From: Prochlorococcus sp. AG-347-I04
GTDB taxonomy: Bacteria; Cyanobacteriota; Cyanobacteriia; PCC-6307; Cyanobiaceae
Length of the DNA: 64,000 nt
NCBI GenBank assembly: GCA_003281625.1
Contig: QCBL01000002.1
Span: 1-64,000 of the forward strand
Direction: 5' to 3'
The notes under the pieces are model-generated. The model was not told the origin of the DNA, did no database searches, and saw only the letters and a program-made list of their open reading frames with translations. This document shows positions 31,495 through 43,164 of this stretch, piece by piece; positions within the stretch are counted from its first letter, which is position 1, and every line of letters starts with the position of its first letter. Both the position numbers and the translations under genes were made by a program.

Positions 31495-32877
31495 ATGGAT
31501 TCGATAGTTACTACAGAAGATACGATAGCCGCAATTGCTTCAGCTATAAGTATTGGGAAGGGAGGAGTTGCGATAATAAGAGTATCAGGGAAAGACGCAA
31601 TAAATTCTTGCAAAAAGATTGTTCAAACTAAATCTAAATATGCATGGGAATCACATAGAGTTTTTCGTGGTTTCATTCAGGAAAATAAACAAAATAAATT
31701 TATAGATGAGGTTTTAATTTTAGTGATGAAATCCCCAAATAGCTTCACAGGAGAGGATGTAGTTGAACTTCATTGCCATGGCGGAATTATCATAGTAAAT
31801 AAGGTTTTAAAGATATTATTATCTAGAAATTCTGGAGTTAGACTTGCAAACCCAGGAGAATTTAGTCAAAGAGCTTTTCTTAATGGGAAAATAGACCTTA
31901 CTCAAGCCGAGTCGATTAATCAATTAATTAATGCAAGCAATACCAGATCAGCAGAGTTAGCCTTTAGCGGGGTTCAAGGAAAAATAAAGAAAAAAATTGA
32001 TGATATTAAAAATGACCTTATAAATCAACTTTGCGAAATAGAAGCAAGAGTTGATTTTGAAGAAGACTTCACAGATTTTGATTACACCAAATATCTAAAA
32101 AACATTAAAAAAGTCAAAGAAAAAATAGAATTACTAATAGAAAATGCAAAAAGAAATTCATATATTCACAATGGAATATCCATTGCACTTATAGGTAAAA
32201 CAAATGTTGGCAAAAGCTCTTTATTAAATTTGCTTGCAAAAAAAGAGAAAGCAATCGTAACTAATATTCCTGGAACAACTAGAGATGTTATTGAAGTTAA
32301 TTTAACTATTAATGATATTCCAATGAAAATAATTGATACTGCTGGCATAAGAGAAACTCATGAACAAATTGAAAGTATTGGAATTAAAAAAAGTTTTGGG
32401 AAAATAAAAGAGTCAGATTTTATAATTTATATCTATAGTCTTGAAGAAGGATTTAATGAAGAAGACAAAAAAATAATACAAGAAATTCCCAAAGAAAAAT
32501 TAATTTCAATTTTGGGCAATAAAAAAGATTTAATTGATTGCAAAAATATTAATTCAAATGAGTTAAAAAACACAATTCTTATGAGTATTAAGAATAATGA
32601 TGGTGAAAGATTATTAATAGACACGATTATAAAAAAATGCGGATTAAAACAAGTAGAAAATATCAATATATTTTTAAACGAAAGACATCTAACAAATTTG
32701 TCTGCTTGCTTATCTAATTTAAATGATACTGATGAAATAATTGAAAATAAATTGCCATTTGATTTGTTATCAATTGAGCTGAGAGATGGAATTCAAAACT
32801 TATCTAAAATAACTGGTCAAGAATTAACAGAGGAACTTCTAGATAATATTTTTTCTAAGTTTTGTATTGGTAAATAA
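31495..32877 (+). CDS. mnmE: tRNA modification GTPase MnmE (TrmE)
   Basis: [42 protein letters not shown]-terminal motif. Confidence 0.97.
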   Translation: MDSIVTTEDTIAAIASAISIGKGGVAIIRVSGKDAINSCKKIVQTKSKYAWESHRVFRGFIQENKQNKFIDEVLILVMKSPNSFTGEDVVELHCHGGIIIVNKVLKILLSRNSGVRLANPGEFSQRAFLNGKIDLTQAESINQLINASNTRSAELAFSGVQGKIKKKIDDIKNDLINQLCEIEARVDFEEDFTDFDYTKYLKNIKKVKEKIELLIENAKRNSYIHNGISIALIGKTNVGKSSLLNLLAKKEKAIVTNIPGTTRDVIEVNLTINDIPMKIIDTAGIRETHEQIESIGIKKSFGKIKESDFIIYIYSLEEGFNEEDKKIIQEIPKEKLISILGNKKDLIDCKNINSNELKNTILMSIKNNDGERLLIDTIIKKCGLKQVENINIFLNERHLTNLSACLSNLNDTDEIIENKLPFDLLSIELRDGIQNLSKITGQELTEELLDNIFSKFCIGK

Positions 32878-32959
32878 ATTTGAGTTAAATTACATAGTGA
32901 TATATAGTTGATTCTCTAACTTCAGTTTAATTTTTATTAATTAATTATTTCTTAGTTTA

Positions 32960-33826
32960 GTGGATTTAAATACTCCAATAATAAGTAAAATCATTGATAC
33001 TTGGATCGATGAAGATATAGGTAGGGGAGATCTTACAAGTTCCTCTATTACAAAAGAGAATGGTAATGCATATTGGATTGCAAAAGAGGAGGGTATATTT
33101 TGTGGGGTTGAAATTATAAAAGAAATTTTTAGAAAAATTGATTTAAAAATCTGTCCAAAATTCCATATATCTGATGGAGATCAATTTGTTAAAGATAAAA
33201 AACTCTTAGAAATATATGGACCTACAAAAAGTTTGCTAGCTAGTGAAAGAATAAGCTTAAATATAGCAATGCATTTATCTGGAATATCAACATACACAAA
33301 TAATCTTGTAAATAAGTTAGAAGGTACAAATATAAAATTAGCAGATACTAGGAAAACGACTCCTGGCTTAAGAATATTTGAAAAATATGCATTCAAATGC
33401 GGAGGTGGAGTCAATCATAGAATGGGATTATACGATGCAGCTATGATAAAAGAAAATCACATTGCATGGACAGATAATCTTAATAATGCAGTAAAAAAAA
33501 TTCGACTAAATTCGCCTTTTACAACTCATATCATAATTGAAGCTGAGAATATCGAACAGGCAAAAGAAGCAGTATTAGCAGGAGCAGATAGTGTCTTATT
33601 GGATGAACTTAGCCCTGAAATAATCAAAAAAAACGTTCAAGAATTAAAAGATTTATCAATGAATAGCTTAAAAAAAGAAGTAAATAAAAATTTGATAATA
33701 GAAGTTTCTGGAATTAACCCTGAAGAAATTAGTAAATATCTAATAAAAGGTATTGATTTGATTTCAACAAGTTCTTCAATCACCAAAAGTAATTGGATTG
33801 ATTTGAGTATGCGTTATATTAATTAA
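32960..33826 (+). CDS. nadC: Nicotinate-nucleotide pyrophosphorylase
   Basis: DIGRGDLTS, ADTRKTTPGLR, GGGVNHRMGLYDAAMIKENH; GTG start. Confidence 0.96.
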   Translation: MDLNTPIISKIIDTWIDEDIGRGDLTSSSITKENGNAYWIAKEEGIFCGVEIIKEIFRKIDLKICPKFHISDGDQFVKDKKLLEIYGPTKSLLASERISLNIAMHLSGISTYTNNLVNKLEGTNIKLADTRKTTPGLRIFEKYAFKCGGGVNHRMGLYDAAMIKENHIAWTDNLNNAVKKIRLNSPFTTHIIIEAENIEQAKEAVLAGADSVLLDELSPEIIKKNVQELKDLSMNSLKKEVNKNLIIEVSGINPEEISKYLIKGIDLISTSSSITKSNWIDLSMRYIN

Positions 33827-33853
33827 TTATATAGATAAATAATTGAATAATTA

Positions 33854-35668
33854 ATGCTAATCATTTTTAAAGAATTAACAAAACAATTTGAACAATCTCT
33901 TTTAGATAGTCTTGAAAAAAATGATAAAAAAGGAGAATTCGAAATTCTTCGAAAAAATTTAATTACACAATCATCAAAAGAGGAATTTGGTGATTATCAA
34001 TGTAATGTTTGTTTAAGTTTATCTAAAATATATAAAAAGAACCCAAGAGATATTTCAAATGATTTTATTAACCTTTTTAATAAAAATAAAAGCATATCAA
34101 AATTATGTAAGAGTCTAGAAATAGCTGGACCTGGATTTATAAATATAAAATTAAAAGATGAGGTTCTAATAAATGAAATTAAGTCAAATATTCAATGCAA
34201 TAGGGCCGGCATACCTCTAATTAGAAAAGATTTAGATAGTGGTTTGTCCAATAAAGTTATTGTAGATTTTTCTAGCCCTAATATTGCTAAAGAAATGCAT
34301 GTAGGGCATTTAAGATCAACAATAATAGGTGACTCAATATCTAGAATTTTCGAGTTAAGAGGTTATGAAGTATTAAGACTCAATCATGTAGGTGATTGGG
34401 GAACACAATTTGGCATGCTTATTACTCAGCTCAAAGATTTATATTCAAATGATCTAGAAGAAATAGGAAAGATCAAAATAAGTGATTTAGTTGAATTTTA
34501 TAAAGAATCAAAAAAAAGATTTGACAACGAATCTGAATTCCAAAAAAGATCAAGAGAGGAAGTAGTTAAGTTACAAAGTGGAGATATTAAATCGATTAAA
34601 GCTTGGAAATTATTATGTGATCAATCAAGGAAAGAATTTGATGAAATCTATAAAAATTTAAAAATAAAAATAGAAGAAAGAGGTGAATCTTTTTATAATC
34701 CATTCTTAAAATCAGTTATTGATGATTTGAATTTAGAAAAAATATTAGTAGAAAATCAAGGAGCAAAATGTGTCTTTTTAGATGGGATGACTAATAAAGA
34801 AGGAAAACCTTTACCGCTAATTATTCAAAAAAAAGATGGGGGTTTTAATTATGCCACTACTGATCTTGCTGCTATAAGATACAGATTCAATAAACCTCCT
34901 AATGGCGATGATGCTTCAAGAATTATTTATGTAACTGATCATGGGCAAGCAAATCATTTTGCTGGAGTTTTTCAAGTTGCAAAAAAAGCAAAATGGATCC
35001 CAGAAAATTGTCAAGTAGACCATGTCCCTTTTGGGTTAGTTCAAGGAATTGATGGCAAAAAACTAAAGACAAGAGAAGGTGAAACAATACGCCTAAAAGA
35101 TTTATTAAATGAAGCAGTTAGAAGAGCAAAAGAAGATTTATTGAAAAGATTAGAAGATGAAGATCGTTATGAGACCGAAGAATTTATAGCAAATACTTCA
35201 AGAATTATTGGATTAGGAGCTGTTAAGTATGCAGATTTAAGTCAAAATAGGATTACCAATTATCAATTTAGTTTTGATAAAATGCTTTCCCTAAATGGTA
35301 ATACTGCTCCTTATTTGTTATATACACTTGTAAGAATTTTAGGAATTAAAAGAAAAAATAATTTTGTTTATGACTCTAAAGATTTTCAGTACGTTAATTA
35401 TGAACATAAATCTGAGTGGAAACTTATCAGAAAATTACTTAAGTTCGATGAAGTCATAATTTCTATTGAAAAAGACTTAATGCCAAATAGATTATGCAAT
35501 TATCTGTTCGAGCTATGTCAGACTTTTAATAGATTCTATGATCAAGTTCCAATCCTCAAAGAAGAAAAAAATATAAAAATTTCTAGGCTTAATTTATGTG
35601 ACCTAACTGCAAAAACACTAAAATTAAGCTTAGAGCTTTTAGGAATTGAAACTTTAGAAAGAATGTAA
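33854..35668 (+). CDS. argS: Arginyl-tRNA synthetase
   Basis: [37 protein letters not shown]. Confidence 0.98.
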   Translation: MLIIFKELTKQFEQSLLDSLEKNDKKGEFEILRKNLITQSSKEEFGDYQCNVCLSLSKIYKKNPRDISNDFINLFNKNKSISKLCKSLEIAGPGFINIKLKDEVLINEIKSNIQCNRAGIPLIRKDLDSGLSNKVIVDFSSPNIAKEMHVGHLRSTIIGDSISRIFELRGYEVLRLNHVGDWGTQFGMLITQLKDLYSNDLEEIGKIKISDLVEFYKESKKRFDNESEFQKRSREEVVKLQSGDIKSIKAWKLLCDQSRKEFDEIYKNLKIKIEERGESFYNPFLKSVIDDLNLEKILVENQGAKCVFLDGMTNKEGKPLPLIIQKKDGGFNYATTDLAAIRYRFNKPPNGDDASRIIYVTDHGQANHFAGVFQVAKKAKWIPENCQVDHVPFGLVQGIDGKKLKTREGETIRLKDLLNEAVRRAKEDLLKRLEDEDRYETEEFIANTSRIIGLGAVKYADLSQNRITNYQFSFDKMLSLNGNTAPYLLYTLVRILGIKRKNNFVYDSKDFQYVNYEHKSEWKLIRKLLKFDEVIISIEKDLMPNRLCNYLFELCQTFNRFYDQVPILKEEKNIKISRLNLCDLTAKTLKLSLELLGIETLERM

Positions 35669-36777
35669 TGAATGATTTTGATCCATTAAATAATCTTTTC
35701 CCAAAACCAAGAGAAGAAATAATAAATATGCAGTCTTACTCTGCACCTTTAGAAAATAGAAGAAATTTACTCCGCTTAGACTTTAATGAAAATACTTTAG
35801 GTCCAAGTCCTAAGGTTCTAGAGGCATTACAAGCGATAAAATTAGATGAGATTTCAATTTATCCAGAATATAATTTTTTAAAAAAATTTTTATGTGATAA
35901 ATATCTTGATTCAAGAAAATTTGTTAATGATGAAATTGGAATTTTCAATGGAGCAGATGCAGCAATAAATGCAATTTTCAATTGCTTTGGAGAAAAAGAT
36001 CAAATATTTCTAACCACAAATCCAACTTTTGGTTACTATTCTCCTTGTGCAGAAATCCGAGGAATGAAAAAAATAAGTTGTTCTTACATTGGAGAAAATT
36101 TTCTATTCCCCATCAAAGAATTTAGGGAAAAAATAATAAAGCATAATCCAAAGTTAATATTTATTTGCAATCCAAATAATCCAACAGGAACTGTTCTAAG
36201 CTCTCATGAAATAATTAATTTAGCCAATATCAATAAAGATTCATTAATAGTTATTGATGAACTATATGAAAAATTTAATGGAGATAGTCTTCTTGAATCG
36301 ATAGATTTTGAAAAGAATAAAAATATACTAATAATCCAATCTCTTTCAAAAACTGCAGGTCTAGCTGGTTTAAGAATAGGTTTTACTTTTGGCAATAAAA
36401 GTTTAATTAAGTACATTAATAAAGTTACAGGACCATATGATGTAAACAGCTTTGCTATAACAGCTGCATTAGCAGCACTTAAAGACAAATCATATATTGA
36501 TAATTATGTTTTAGAAGTAAAGAAAGCAAGGGAATGGATTTTAAATAAATTTAAATCAACAAAAATCAGAACTCACTTTAGTGGAGGTAATTATTTCTTA
36601 ATTTGGCCAAAAAAAGATCCTAAAATTTTAATACAACAGATTAAAGAAAAAGGTATTCTTATCAGAAGTATGGAAAACAAAAAAGATATTAGTAAATCAA
36701 TTAGGGTTAGTATTGGAACTAAAGAACAAATGATTTTTTTCTGGGACAATTACAAGATATTAGATTTAAAAAATTAA
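35668..36777 (+). CDS. hisC: Histidinol-phosphate aminotransferase-like class I/II aminotransferase
   Basis: LDFNENTLGPSP, NPNNPTGTVLS, QSLSKTAGLAGLRIGF. Confidence 0.72.
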   Translation: MNDFDPLNNLFPKPREEIINMQSYSAPLENRRNLLRLDFNENTLGPSPKVLEALQAIKLDEISIYPEYNFLKKFLCDKYLDSRKFVNDEIGIFNGADAAINAIFNCFGEKDQIFLTTNPTFGYYSPCAEIRGMKKISCSYIGENFLFPIKEFREKIIKHNPKLIFICNPNNPTGTVLSSHEIINLANINKDSLIVIDELYEKFNGDSLLESIDFEKNKNILIIQSLSKTAGLAGLRIGFTFGNKSLIKYINKVTGPYDVNSFAITAALAALKDKSYIDNYVLEVKKAREWILNKFKSTKIRTHFSGGNYFLIWPKKDPKILIQQIKEKGILIRSMENKKDISKSIRVSIGTKEQMIFFWDNYKILDLKN

Positions 36778-37499
36778 TTACTGAAAATATAAATTGTATT
36801 TTGATCGATTCTTTTAGATTTTATTTGAAAATCTTTTCCAACATATTTGACTTTAAAATCTTTCATATTTTCGATAAATAAATCAGCATTTGATAAATCA
36901 CATTCTTTATTAATTTTTTTTCCACGGGCAAAGTGAACAGGAATAACTACATTAGGTTTTAGAAGCTTAACGATTCTTGAAGCTTCTTGCCCATCATAAG
37001 ATTTTATTCCTCCTCCAATTGAAATAAATAAGATATCTGGGCGAGACAGAATAATTTGACTATTAATATCAATATCACCAGCAGCGCCTCCCATATGGAC
37101 AATTTTAAGATCATTCTGCTCCCAACTCCAAACAGTTGCCATTCCGAGTCTTCTTCCATCTACTCTGTCATGTGGTACGGAAATTCCATTTAATAAAATA
37201 TCCTCAAATTGATAGATTCCTGGTTCAACAAACATTAATTGATTATTAGGGTTATATCCTTCATCTGGAAGCCTAGAACTAGCTAAAATAAAATCCGCTT
37301 TAACATCTTTTGGCTCCTTTAAATTGCTTGCACAACCTGTTGCTTTAAACGGATTTATAAGAATCGATTTTTCTGTACTATTAATTAAAAAACTACTATG
37401 TCCCAGACTTTTTATTACTAAATTTCTTGCCAATAATGTAGTAGGTAAGAAAGAACTAAATAATATAAAAAAGAAAATGTTTTTAATTTGAGAAATCAT
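36774..37499 (-). CDS. Secreted/periplasmic metallo-beta-lactamase-fold protein (UlaG-like), apparently lacking HxHxDH
   Basis: Signal-like N-terminus; LVIKSLGHSSFLI, LLKPNVVIPVHF; normal HxHxDH position reads ASSRLPDEGYN. Confidence 0.72.
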   Translation of the reverse strand: MISQIKNIFFFILFSSFLPTTLLARNLVIKSLGHSSFLINSTEKSILINPFKATGCASNLKEPKDVKADFILASSRLPDEGYNPNNQLMFVEPGIYQFEDILLNGISVPHDRVDGRRLGMATVWSWEQNDLKIVHMGGAAGDIDINSQIILSRPDILFISIGGGIKSYDGQEASRIVKLLKPNVVIPVHFARGKKINKECDLSNADLFIENMKDFKVKYVGKDFQIKSKRIDQNTIYIFSN

Positions 37500-37519
37500 G
37501 ATATTAATTTTTTTGTATT

Positions 37520-38116
37520 TTACTTTTGTTCAGCCATTTTTAGAAAATTGCTAATTAATTTATGACCAAATTGTGTCAATACACTTTCTGGATGAAACTG
37601 TACCCCATGTAAATGTTTATATTTTTTGTGAGAAATAGCCATTATAGTTGAGTCTTCTAAAGTCGCTGTTATATCGAAACAAGATGGTAATGAACTTGAA
37701 TCAACTATAAGACTATGATATCTAGTCGCCACAAATGGAGTCTCTATATCTTTAAACAAACCTTTTTGATTATGAAATATTTTGGATGTCTTACCATGCA
37801 TAAGTTCTTTCCCAACAACAATCTTACCTCCAAAAGCTTGCGCCAAAGCTTGATGACCTAAACAAACTCCTAATATCGGAATATTTTTAGATAATTTTTT
37901 TAGTATTGGCAAACAAATTCCAGATTGATCTGGATTACCAGGACCTGGAGATAATAGGATGCCCCTTGGATTTAGTTTGATAATTTCTTCTAAAGTAATT
38001 TCATCATTTCTTTTAACAATCAATTGTCTAGTTATTTTATGCTCAACAGAAAGTTCTCCTAAATATTGAACAAGGTTATATGTAAAACTATCGTAATTAT
38101 CAATAACAAGAAACAT
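37520..38116 (-). CDS. trpG: Anthranilate/para-aminobenzoate synthase glutamine amidotransferase component II
   Basis: DNYDSFTYNLVQYL, LSPGPGNPDQSG, GVCLGHQALAQAFGG, HGVQFHPES. Confidence 0.93.
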   Translation of the reverse strand: MFLVIDNYDSFTYNLVQYLGELSVEHKITRQLIVKRNDEITLEEIIKLNPRGILLSPGPGNPDQSGICLPILKKLSKNIPILGVCLGHQALAQAFGGKIVVGKELMHGKTSKIFHNQKGLFKDIETPFVATRYHSLIVDSSSLPSCFDITATLEDSTIMAISHKKYKHLHGVQFHPESVLTQFGHKLISNFLKMAEQK

Positions 38117-38118
38117 AT

Positions 38119-38538
38119 TTATATGGATTCAAATAACAACTTTATTTTAGGAAAGAAGATATATACAGCAATAATAACAGAATTAATGGAAGCTAATAAT
38201 ACTGCTCCTGCAGAAGTATCTTTTGAAATTTTAGCCAAACTACTAAATTCTTTTTTTACTACTAAATCAACTATTGATTCAATAGATGTGTTTAATATTT
38301 CTAATATTAAAACAGACATAATTGTGGCAATCAAAATTACATAATTACTTTGACTAATTTGAAGAAAAAAACCAATCATTAAACTTGTAACTGCAAAAAT
38401 TAATTGAATTCTAAAATTTCTTGAAGTTTTTAATACGAAACTAATTCCACTAAAAGCATACTTAAAACTTTTTAATACATTACTAGAAGTTTTATATGAT
38501 CCTATTCTATTTTTTAAAAAGTCTATTTCTTTTTTCAT
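38119..38538 (-). CDS. dgkA: Diacylglycerol kinase family membrane protein
   Basis: FKYAFSGISFVLKTSRNFRIQL, EILNTSIESIVDLV motif. Confidence 0.88.
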   Translation of the reverse strand: MKKEIDFLKNRIGSYKTSSNVLKSFKYAFSGISFVLKTSRNFRIQLIFAVTSLMIGFFLQISQSNYVILIATIMSVLILEILNTSIESIVDLVVKKEFSSLAKISKDTSAGAVLLASINSVIIAVYIFFPKIKLLFESI

Positions 38539-38544
38539 TGGTTT

Positions 38545-39084
38545 TTAATCTAATTTTTTAATTAAATATTCCTGAAAATTTAACATATTTTCTAAATCAT
38601 GCTCATTATTATGTTCCCATCCCAAAAGATGTAAAAATCCATGACTAGCCAACCAGATCATCTCTCTATAGATTGAATGTTTATATTCATAAGATTGCTC
38701 AAGTGCCATCTCTAATGATATAAAAATATCTCCCAACTCTATATGATCAAAATTATTTAGAGATTCATCAGAAATAATTGGAAAAGATAGAACATCAGTT
38801 GGACCATTTTTTTGCATCCATTTCTTATTCAAAGAAGCAATTTCTTGATTAGATATTATCTGTAAGCCTAATGAAAAAGATTTTTGTTCAGAAATATAAT
38901 TTGGTAATTGATAATCCTCTTTTTTTAATATAGTATTTATCCAAGATAAAAAAACTTTCTCCCAAAAAATAGATTCAAAAATAAGATGAGTTTTAGTATC
39001 TTTTAACTTATTTGAAAATTGAAAGAAATCATTACATTGAAAGACCAAATCTAAATTTATTTCAGAAATAATTTTTTCTTTCAT
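38545..39084 (-). CDS. ybeY: Endoribonuclease YbeY
   Basis: [31 protein letters not shown] zinc motif. Confidence 0.94.
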   Translation of the reverse strand: MKEKIISEINLDLVFQCNDFFQFSNKLKDTKTHLIFESIFWEKVFLSWINTILKKEDYQLPNYISEQKSFSLGLQIISNQEIASLNKKWMQKNGPTDVLSFPIISDESLNNFDHIELGDIFISLEMALEQSYEYKHSIYREMIWLASHGFLHLLGWEHNNEHDLENMLNFQEYLIKKLD

Positions 39085-39090
39085 ACATTC

Positions 39091-39273
39091 TTAAACTGGA
39101 ATATTGGGCTTACCTATTGTGGCCACAAGTATTAATATCCCAATTAAAACTAGAAAGGTTATTGAAAAATGAGAAATACTTTTTGAGCCTTTCCTTACCA
39201 TATTTCTCATAGCAAGCTTTATAAAGCTTGGAGGAGAAACTTTTTTTTCTAAAATTTCGTTTTTATTTTCCAT
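39091..39273 (-). CDS. DUF3285-like small membrane protein
   Basis: 60 aa: PPSFIKLAMRNMVRKGSKSISHFSITFLVLIGILILVATIGKP. Confidence 0.72.
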   Translation of the reverse strand: MENKNEILEKKVSPPSFIKLAMRNMVRKGSKSISHFSITFLVLIGILILVATIGKPNIPV

Positions 39274-39276
39274 TAG

Positions 39277-40399
39277 TTATTCAATAGATTCATTAGAAGA
39301 AATATTCATACGTAATAATTCATGAATAAATGGGTCAAGTCCACCATCTAAAACACTATCTAACTCGTTAGTCTCCTGCATAGTCCTAAGATCTTTTACC
39401 ATTTGATAGGGATGGAAAACATAATTTCTTATTTGATTGCCCCATGCAGCTTCCACAATATCACCTTTAATATCAGCGACTTCAGCAGCTCGTTGTTCTT
39501 TAGCAATCACTAATAGTTTAGACTTTAAAAGTAACATAGCTTTTTCTTTATTTTGTAATTGAGATCTTTCTTGAGTACATCTTACTGAAATCCCTGAAGG
39601 CAAATGAACAATTCTCACTGCTGTTTCTACTTTATTAACATTTTGTCCTCCAGCTCCACCGGATCTACTCGTTGTAATTTCTAAATCTTTTTCAGGTATA
39701 TCAAGTGAAATATTATCATCTAATTTTGGCATAACCTCTACCCCAGCAAAGCTGGTTTGTCTTTTGCCATTGGCATTAAAAGGAGAAATTCTTACTAATC
39801 TATGAGTTCCTTTTTCATATCGCAGATAGCCATATGCATATTTTCCATCAATTTCGAACGTTACACTTTTAATACCTGCTTCTTCTCCTTGAGATAATTC
39901 ATTAATGACAAGGCTCATTTGATTATTATCGGCCCATCTAGAGTACATTCTTAATAATATCTCTACCCAATCCTGCGCATCTGTTCCTCCCGCACCTGCG
40001 TTAATAGAAACTACTGCTCCTTCCTTATCGTATTCACCACATAACAATCTTTCAAATTCCCATTTATCCAAATTCTCTCTTAATTTCTTTAATCCCAGCT
40101 GGGATTCTAAAATCATTTCCTCTTCTGGTTCTAGAGAATAAAGCTCAAGAGAGGCATTAGCATCAGAAATCAAAGTTTTCCATTTATCTAACAATTCGAG
40201 TTGTGCTTTGACATCATCAAGAATTAACATTTGCTTTTTAGCTTCTTCTTGATTATCCCAAAATTCAGGCTGAGCAGAAATTTGCTCTAACTCTTTCCTT
40301 TTCGCTTTTAATCTTGGAACGTCAAAGACAATCCTGAGCATTACCCAGGCGCTCTGTTAGTTCCGAAAGATCTTTTTTGAAATCTGTAATATCTATCAA
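39277..40399 (-). CDS. prfB: Peptide chain release factor 2, +1 programmed frameshift (CTT TGA C at 40321-40327); likely TTG start at 40399
   Basis: Downstream ORF has RF2 sequence ([20 protein letters not shown]). The upstream frame reads ...[20 protein letters not shown] then UGA; a +1 shift at CTT-TGA-C joins to [14 protein letters not shown]. Confidence 0.93.
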
Positions 40400-40474
40400 A
40401 ATAGAATTTAATCGTTATTTATAATCTAACAAGCACTTTGTTTAATAGTATAAACTAAGTATTATTTTAAAAAA

Positions 40475-40729
40475 ATGTCCAAAGTTGAAATTTATACTTG
40501 GCAATATTGCCCATTCTGTATTCGAGCAAAATCACTACTCAAGAAAAAAAATGTAAATTTTACAGAATATAAAATAGATGGCGACGAAGATGCCAGAGCA
40601 TTGATGATTGAAAGAGCTGATGGTAGAAGAACATTACCACAAATATTTATAGATAATGAGGGTATCGGAGGCTGCGATGATCTCTACGCATTAGAAAATG
40701 AAAATAAATTAGAAGCATTATTAAACTAG
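40475..40729 (+). CDS. grxC: Glutaredoxin (Grx3 type)
   Basis: [36 protein letters not shown]. Confidence 0.95.
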   Translation: MSKVEIYTWQYCPFCIRAKSLLKKKNVNFTEYKIDGDEDARALMIERADGRRTLPQIFIDNEGIGGCDDLYALENENKLEALLN

Positions 40730-40734
40730 ATCTT

Positions 40735-41658
40735 ATGAAATTTCTATTCGTAATAGATCCAATTAAAAATATAAATCCCTTAAAAGATTCAACTGCTGCT
40801 TTAATGCAAGCATCATCAAAAAAAAATATTGAAATCTGGAGTTGTACTCCTAAAGACCTGGAAGCTAGAGGTGATGAAGTATGGGCATCTTCCGTAAAAG
40901 TTGAAGTAATTCCATGGATTTCTTTCAAAGAGAATGATTGCATACCTCTCGCCGAATTTAATTGCATTTGGATGAGAAAAGATCCTCCTGTAAATGAGGC
41001 TTATTTATATGCAACCCATCTTTTAGAAGTTGCCGAAAGAAAAGGAGTAAAAGTAATTAACAAACCCTCATCTTTAAGAGCGTGGAATGAAAAGCTAGGT
41101 GCTTTAAGATACAGCTACTTAATGGCACCTACAATAGTTGCGAGTAAGGTAAAAGATCTTATTAATTTTGCAAATATAAATAATGAAGTAGTCATAAAAC
41201 CTCTAGGAGGAAAAGGTGGTCAAGGTGTTATAAGGATAAATAAAAATTCTCCAGGAATTAAATCAATCATTGAATTAATCACTTCTCAAGAAGAATTACC
41301 CGTTATGATGCAAAAATTTATTCCTGAAGTCGTAGAGGGTGATAAAAGAATAATTATCGTAAACGGAGAAGCAATTGGATCAATAAATAGGATTCCTCAA
41401 GGAGGCGATTTTAGGAGTAATTTAGCGATGGGAGGCAAGGCTGAACCCACATTATTAACAGAAAAAGAAAAAAGTATCTGCTCAGAATTATCTCAACACT
41501 TCAAAGATGAGGGTTTATTTTTTGTAGGTATTGATGTAATAAATGGAATGCTTAGCGAGATTAATGTAACCAGTCCAACAGGTTTAAGAGAAATAGAAAA
41601 TTTATCAAATAAAAATGTTTCAGAGGAAGTTATTGAAAAATTAGTAGAAATTATCTAG
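40735..41658 (+). CDS. gshB: Glutathione synthetase
   Basis: [53 protein letters not shown]. Confidence 0.97.
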   Translation: MKFLFVIDPIKNINPLKDSTAALMQASSKKNIEIWSCTPKDLEARGDEVWASSVKVEVIPWISFKENDCIPLAEFNCIWMRKDPPVNEAYLYATHLLEVAERKGVKVINKPSSLRAWNEKLGALRYSYLMAPTIVASKVKDLINFANINNEVVIKPLGGKGGQGVIRINKNSPGIKSIIELITSQEELPVMMQKFIPEVVEGDKRIIIVNGEAIGSINRIPQGGDFRSNLAMGGKAEPTLLTEKEKSICSELSQHFKDEGLFFVGIDVINGMLSEINVTSPTGLREIENLSNKNVSEEVIEKLVEII

Positions 41659-43063
41659 GGTTTTTAGCGCAAAATATCTGTTTTACTATAGATTCAAATT
41701 TTAATTTAATCTCATCTATTTCTTTCTCTAAAACGGAGCCAGAAACTATACCTGAACCTGCAGTAAATTCAATATTTTCTTCAATACATCTTGCGCCTCT
41801 TATTGCCAAAAGAAATGAAGCATTGCCTGATGAATCAACCCAACCCATTGGAGAAGCATAATTTCCTCTAGGAAAAGACTCAAGAGTGTTTATCCAATCC
41901 AATGCTGCACTTTTTGGGTATCCACAAACAGCTGGAGATGGATGTAAGTTTTTAAGCAATTCAAAAGGACAAATATTTTCAACTTTAGAGAAAATGAGTG
42001 TTTGCAAATGAGAAATATCTCCAAATGAATTTACCTTGATATCACTTTTTTTAAAGTTTGTTATTTTTGAAACTTCTAAAGATTTAATCAAATGTTGTAT
42101 TACATAATTATGTTCCTTTAAGTCCTTAGTACTTTTTAGGAGTTTCTTAAAATTTGAATTAGTAGAGATAGTTCCAGCAAGAGCCTCTAAAGTTAAATTA
42201 GGTTTAGAGAAAGAAAATAATTTTTCTGGAGATGCTCCAAACAAAATATCCTTACTATTCCTTTTCCAAACGTATCTACATGTATTTGGTTGATTCTTTT
42301 TAAATCTTTTTAAAATTTCTACTAAATCTAATTTATTTTTAAGTTTTATTTTAATCCTATTCGCTAAAACTATCTTTTCGAGGATGTCTTTATCTACTAA
42401 TTGAATTCCTCTATTTACTACTTTTTTCATGTTTGTTTTAGAAGTTTCTAAGGAGCGTGAGAAATCATCAATAAAAGGGGACTCAAAACTAGTTTTTAAG
42501 CCAGATGATTTTATTAATTCTGAGCCAGAATTAATAACTTGATTTCTAATTGTCCATATTTCTTCAATTAATGTTCTTAATGATGATTTGCCTTCAACAT
42601 GACCATTGATTCTTAACCAGCAATTCTTGCCACTTTTAGTAATTAATATTTTTGGCAAAATGGCTTCCAAACTAGGGATATCTGAAGGTAAATTCTTATT
42701 ACTCAAATTTTCAGAGAAAGAAAATAAATAAATTATTTTTGAAAGTGCAGAATTATGCGATTCATTAGTTAAGTTAATTAAATTTTTAAAATTCTCAGAA
42801 TTAAACTCTTTTGCCACCTCAAATCTTTTTGGGCCATCCAGAGTAACATATTTACACTTCTCGAAAGCTATATATGAAATGCCATCAGATTCCTCCCAAA
42901 ATGAAGAAAACGGATATTGATTTATTAACAATTCATAAACTTGGAATAAATCAATACAAGGAATCTCAACACAAATACTTACTAATCCAGAATTTTCAAC
43001 TTTCTTATCGAAAGAGGAAAATACATCTTTTAAAAAATCTGTTAAGTTTAAATCATTTTTCAT
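41651..43063 (-). CDS. menF: Isochorismate synthase
   Basis: Chorismate-binding fold: [35 protein letters not shown]-type C-terminus; next to menA-menC-menE. Confidence 0.92.
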   Translation of the reverse strand: MKNDLNLTDFLKDVFSSFDKKVENSGLVSICVEIPCIDLFQVYELLINQYPFSSFWEESDGISYIAFEKCKYVTLDGPKRFEVAKEFNSENFKNLINLTNESHNSALSKIIYLFSFSENLSNKNLPSDIPSLEAILPKILITKSGKNCWLRINGHVEGKSSLRTLIEEIWTIRNQVINSGSELIKSSGLKTSFESPFIDDFSRSLETSKTNMKKVVNRGIQLVDKDILEKIVLANRIKIKLKNKLDLVEILKRFKKNQPNTCRYVWKRNSKDILFGASPEKLFSFSKPNLTLEALAGTISTNSNFKKLLKSTKDLKEHNYVIQHLIKSLEVSKITNFKKSDIKVNSFGDISHLQTLIFSKVENICPFELLKNLHPSPAVCGYPKSAALDWINTLESFPRGNYASPMGWVDSSGNASFLLAIRGARCIEENIEFTAGSGIVSGSVLEKEIDEIKLKFESIVKQIFCAKNPR

Positions 43064-43164
43064 TACTTATTGAAAATAACTAAAAATGATGCAATAAAGT
43101 AAAAAATGTAACTCAATTTATAAACTACATTCAATAATTATCTAATTTTGCGTGTTAATTAAAA

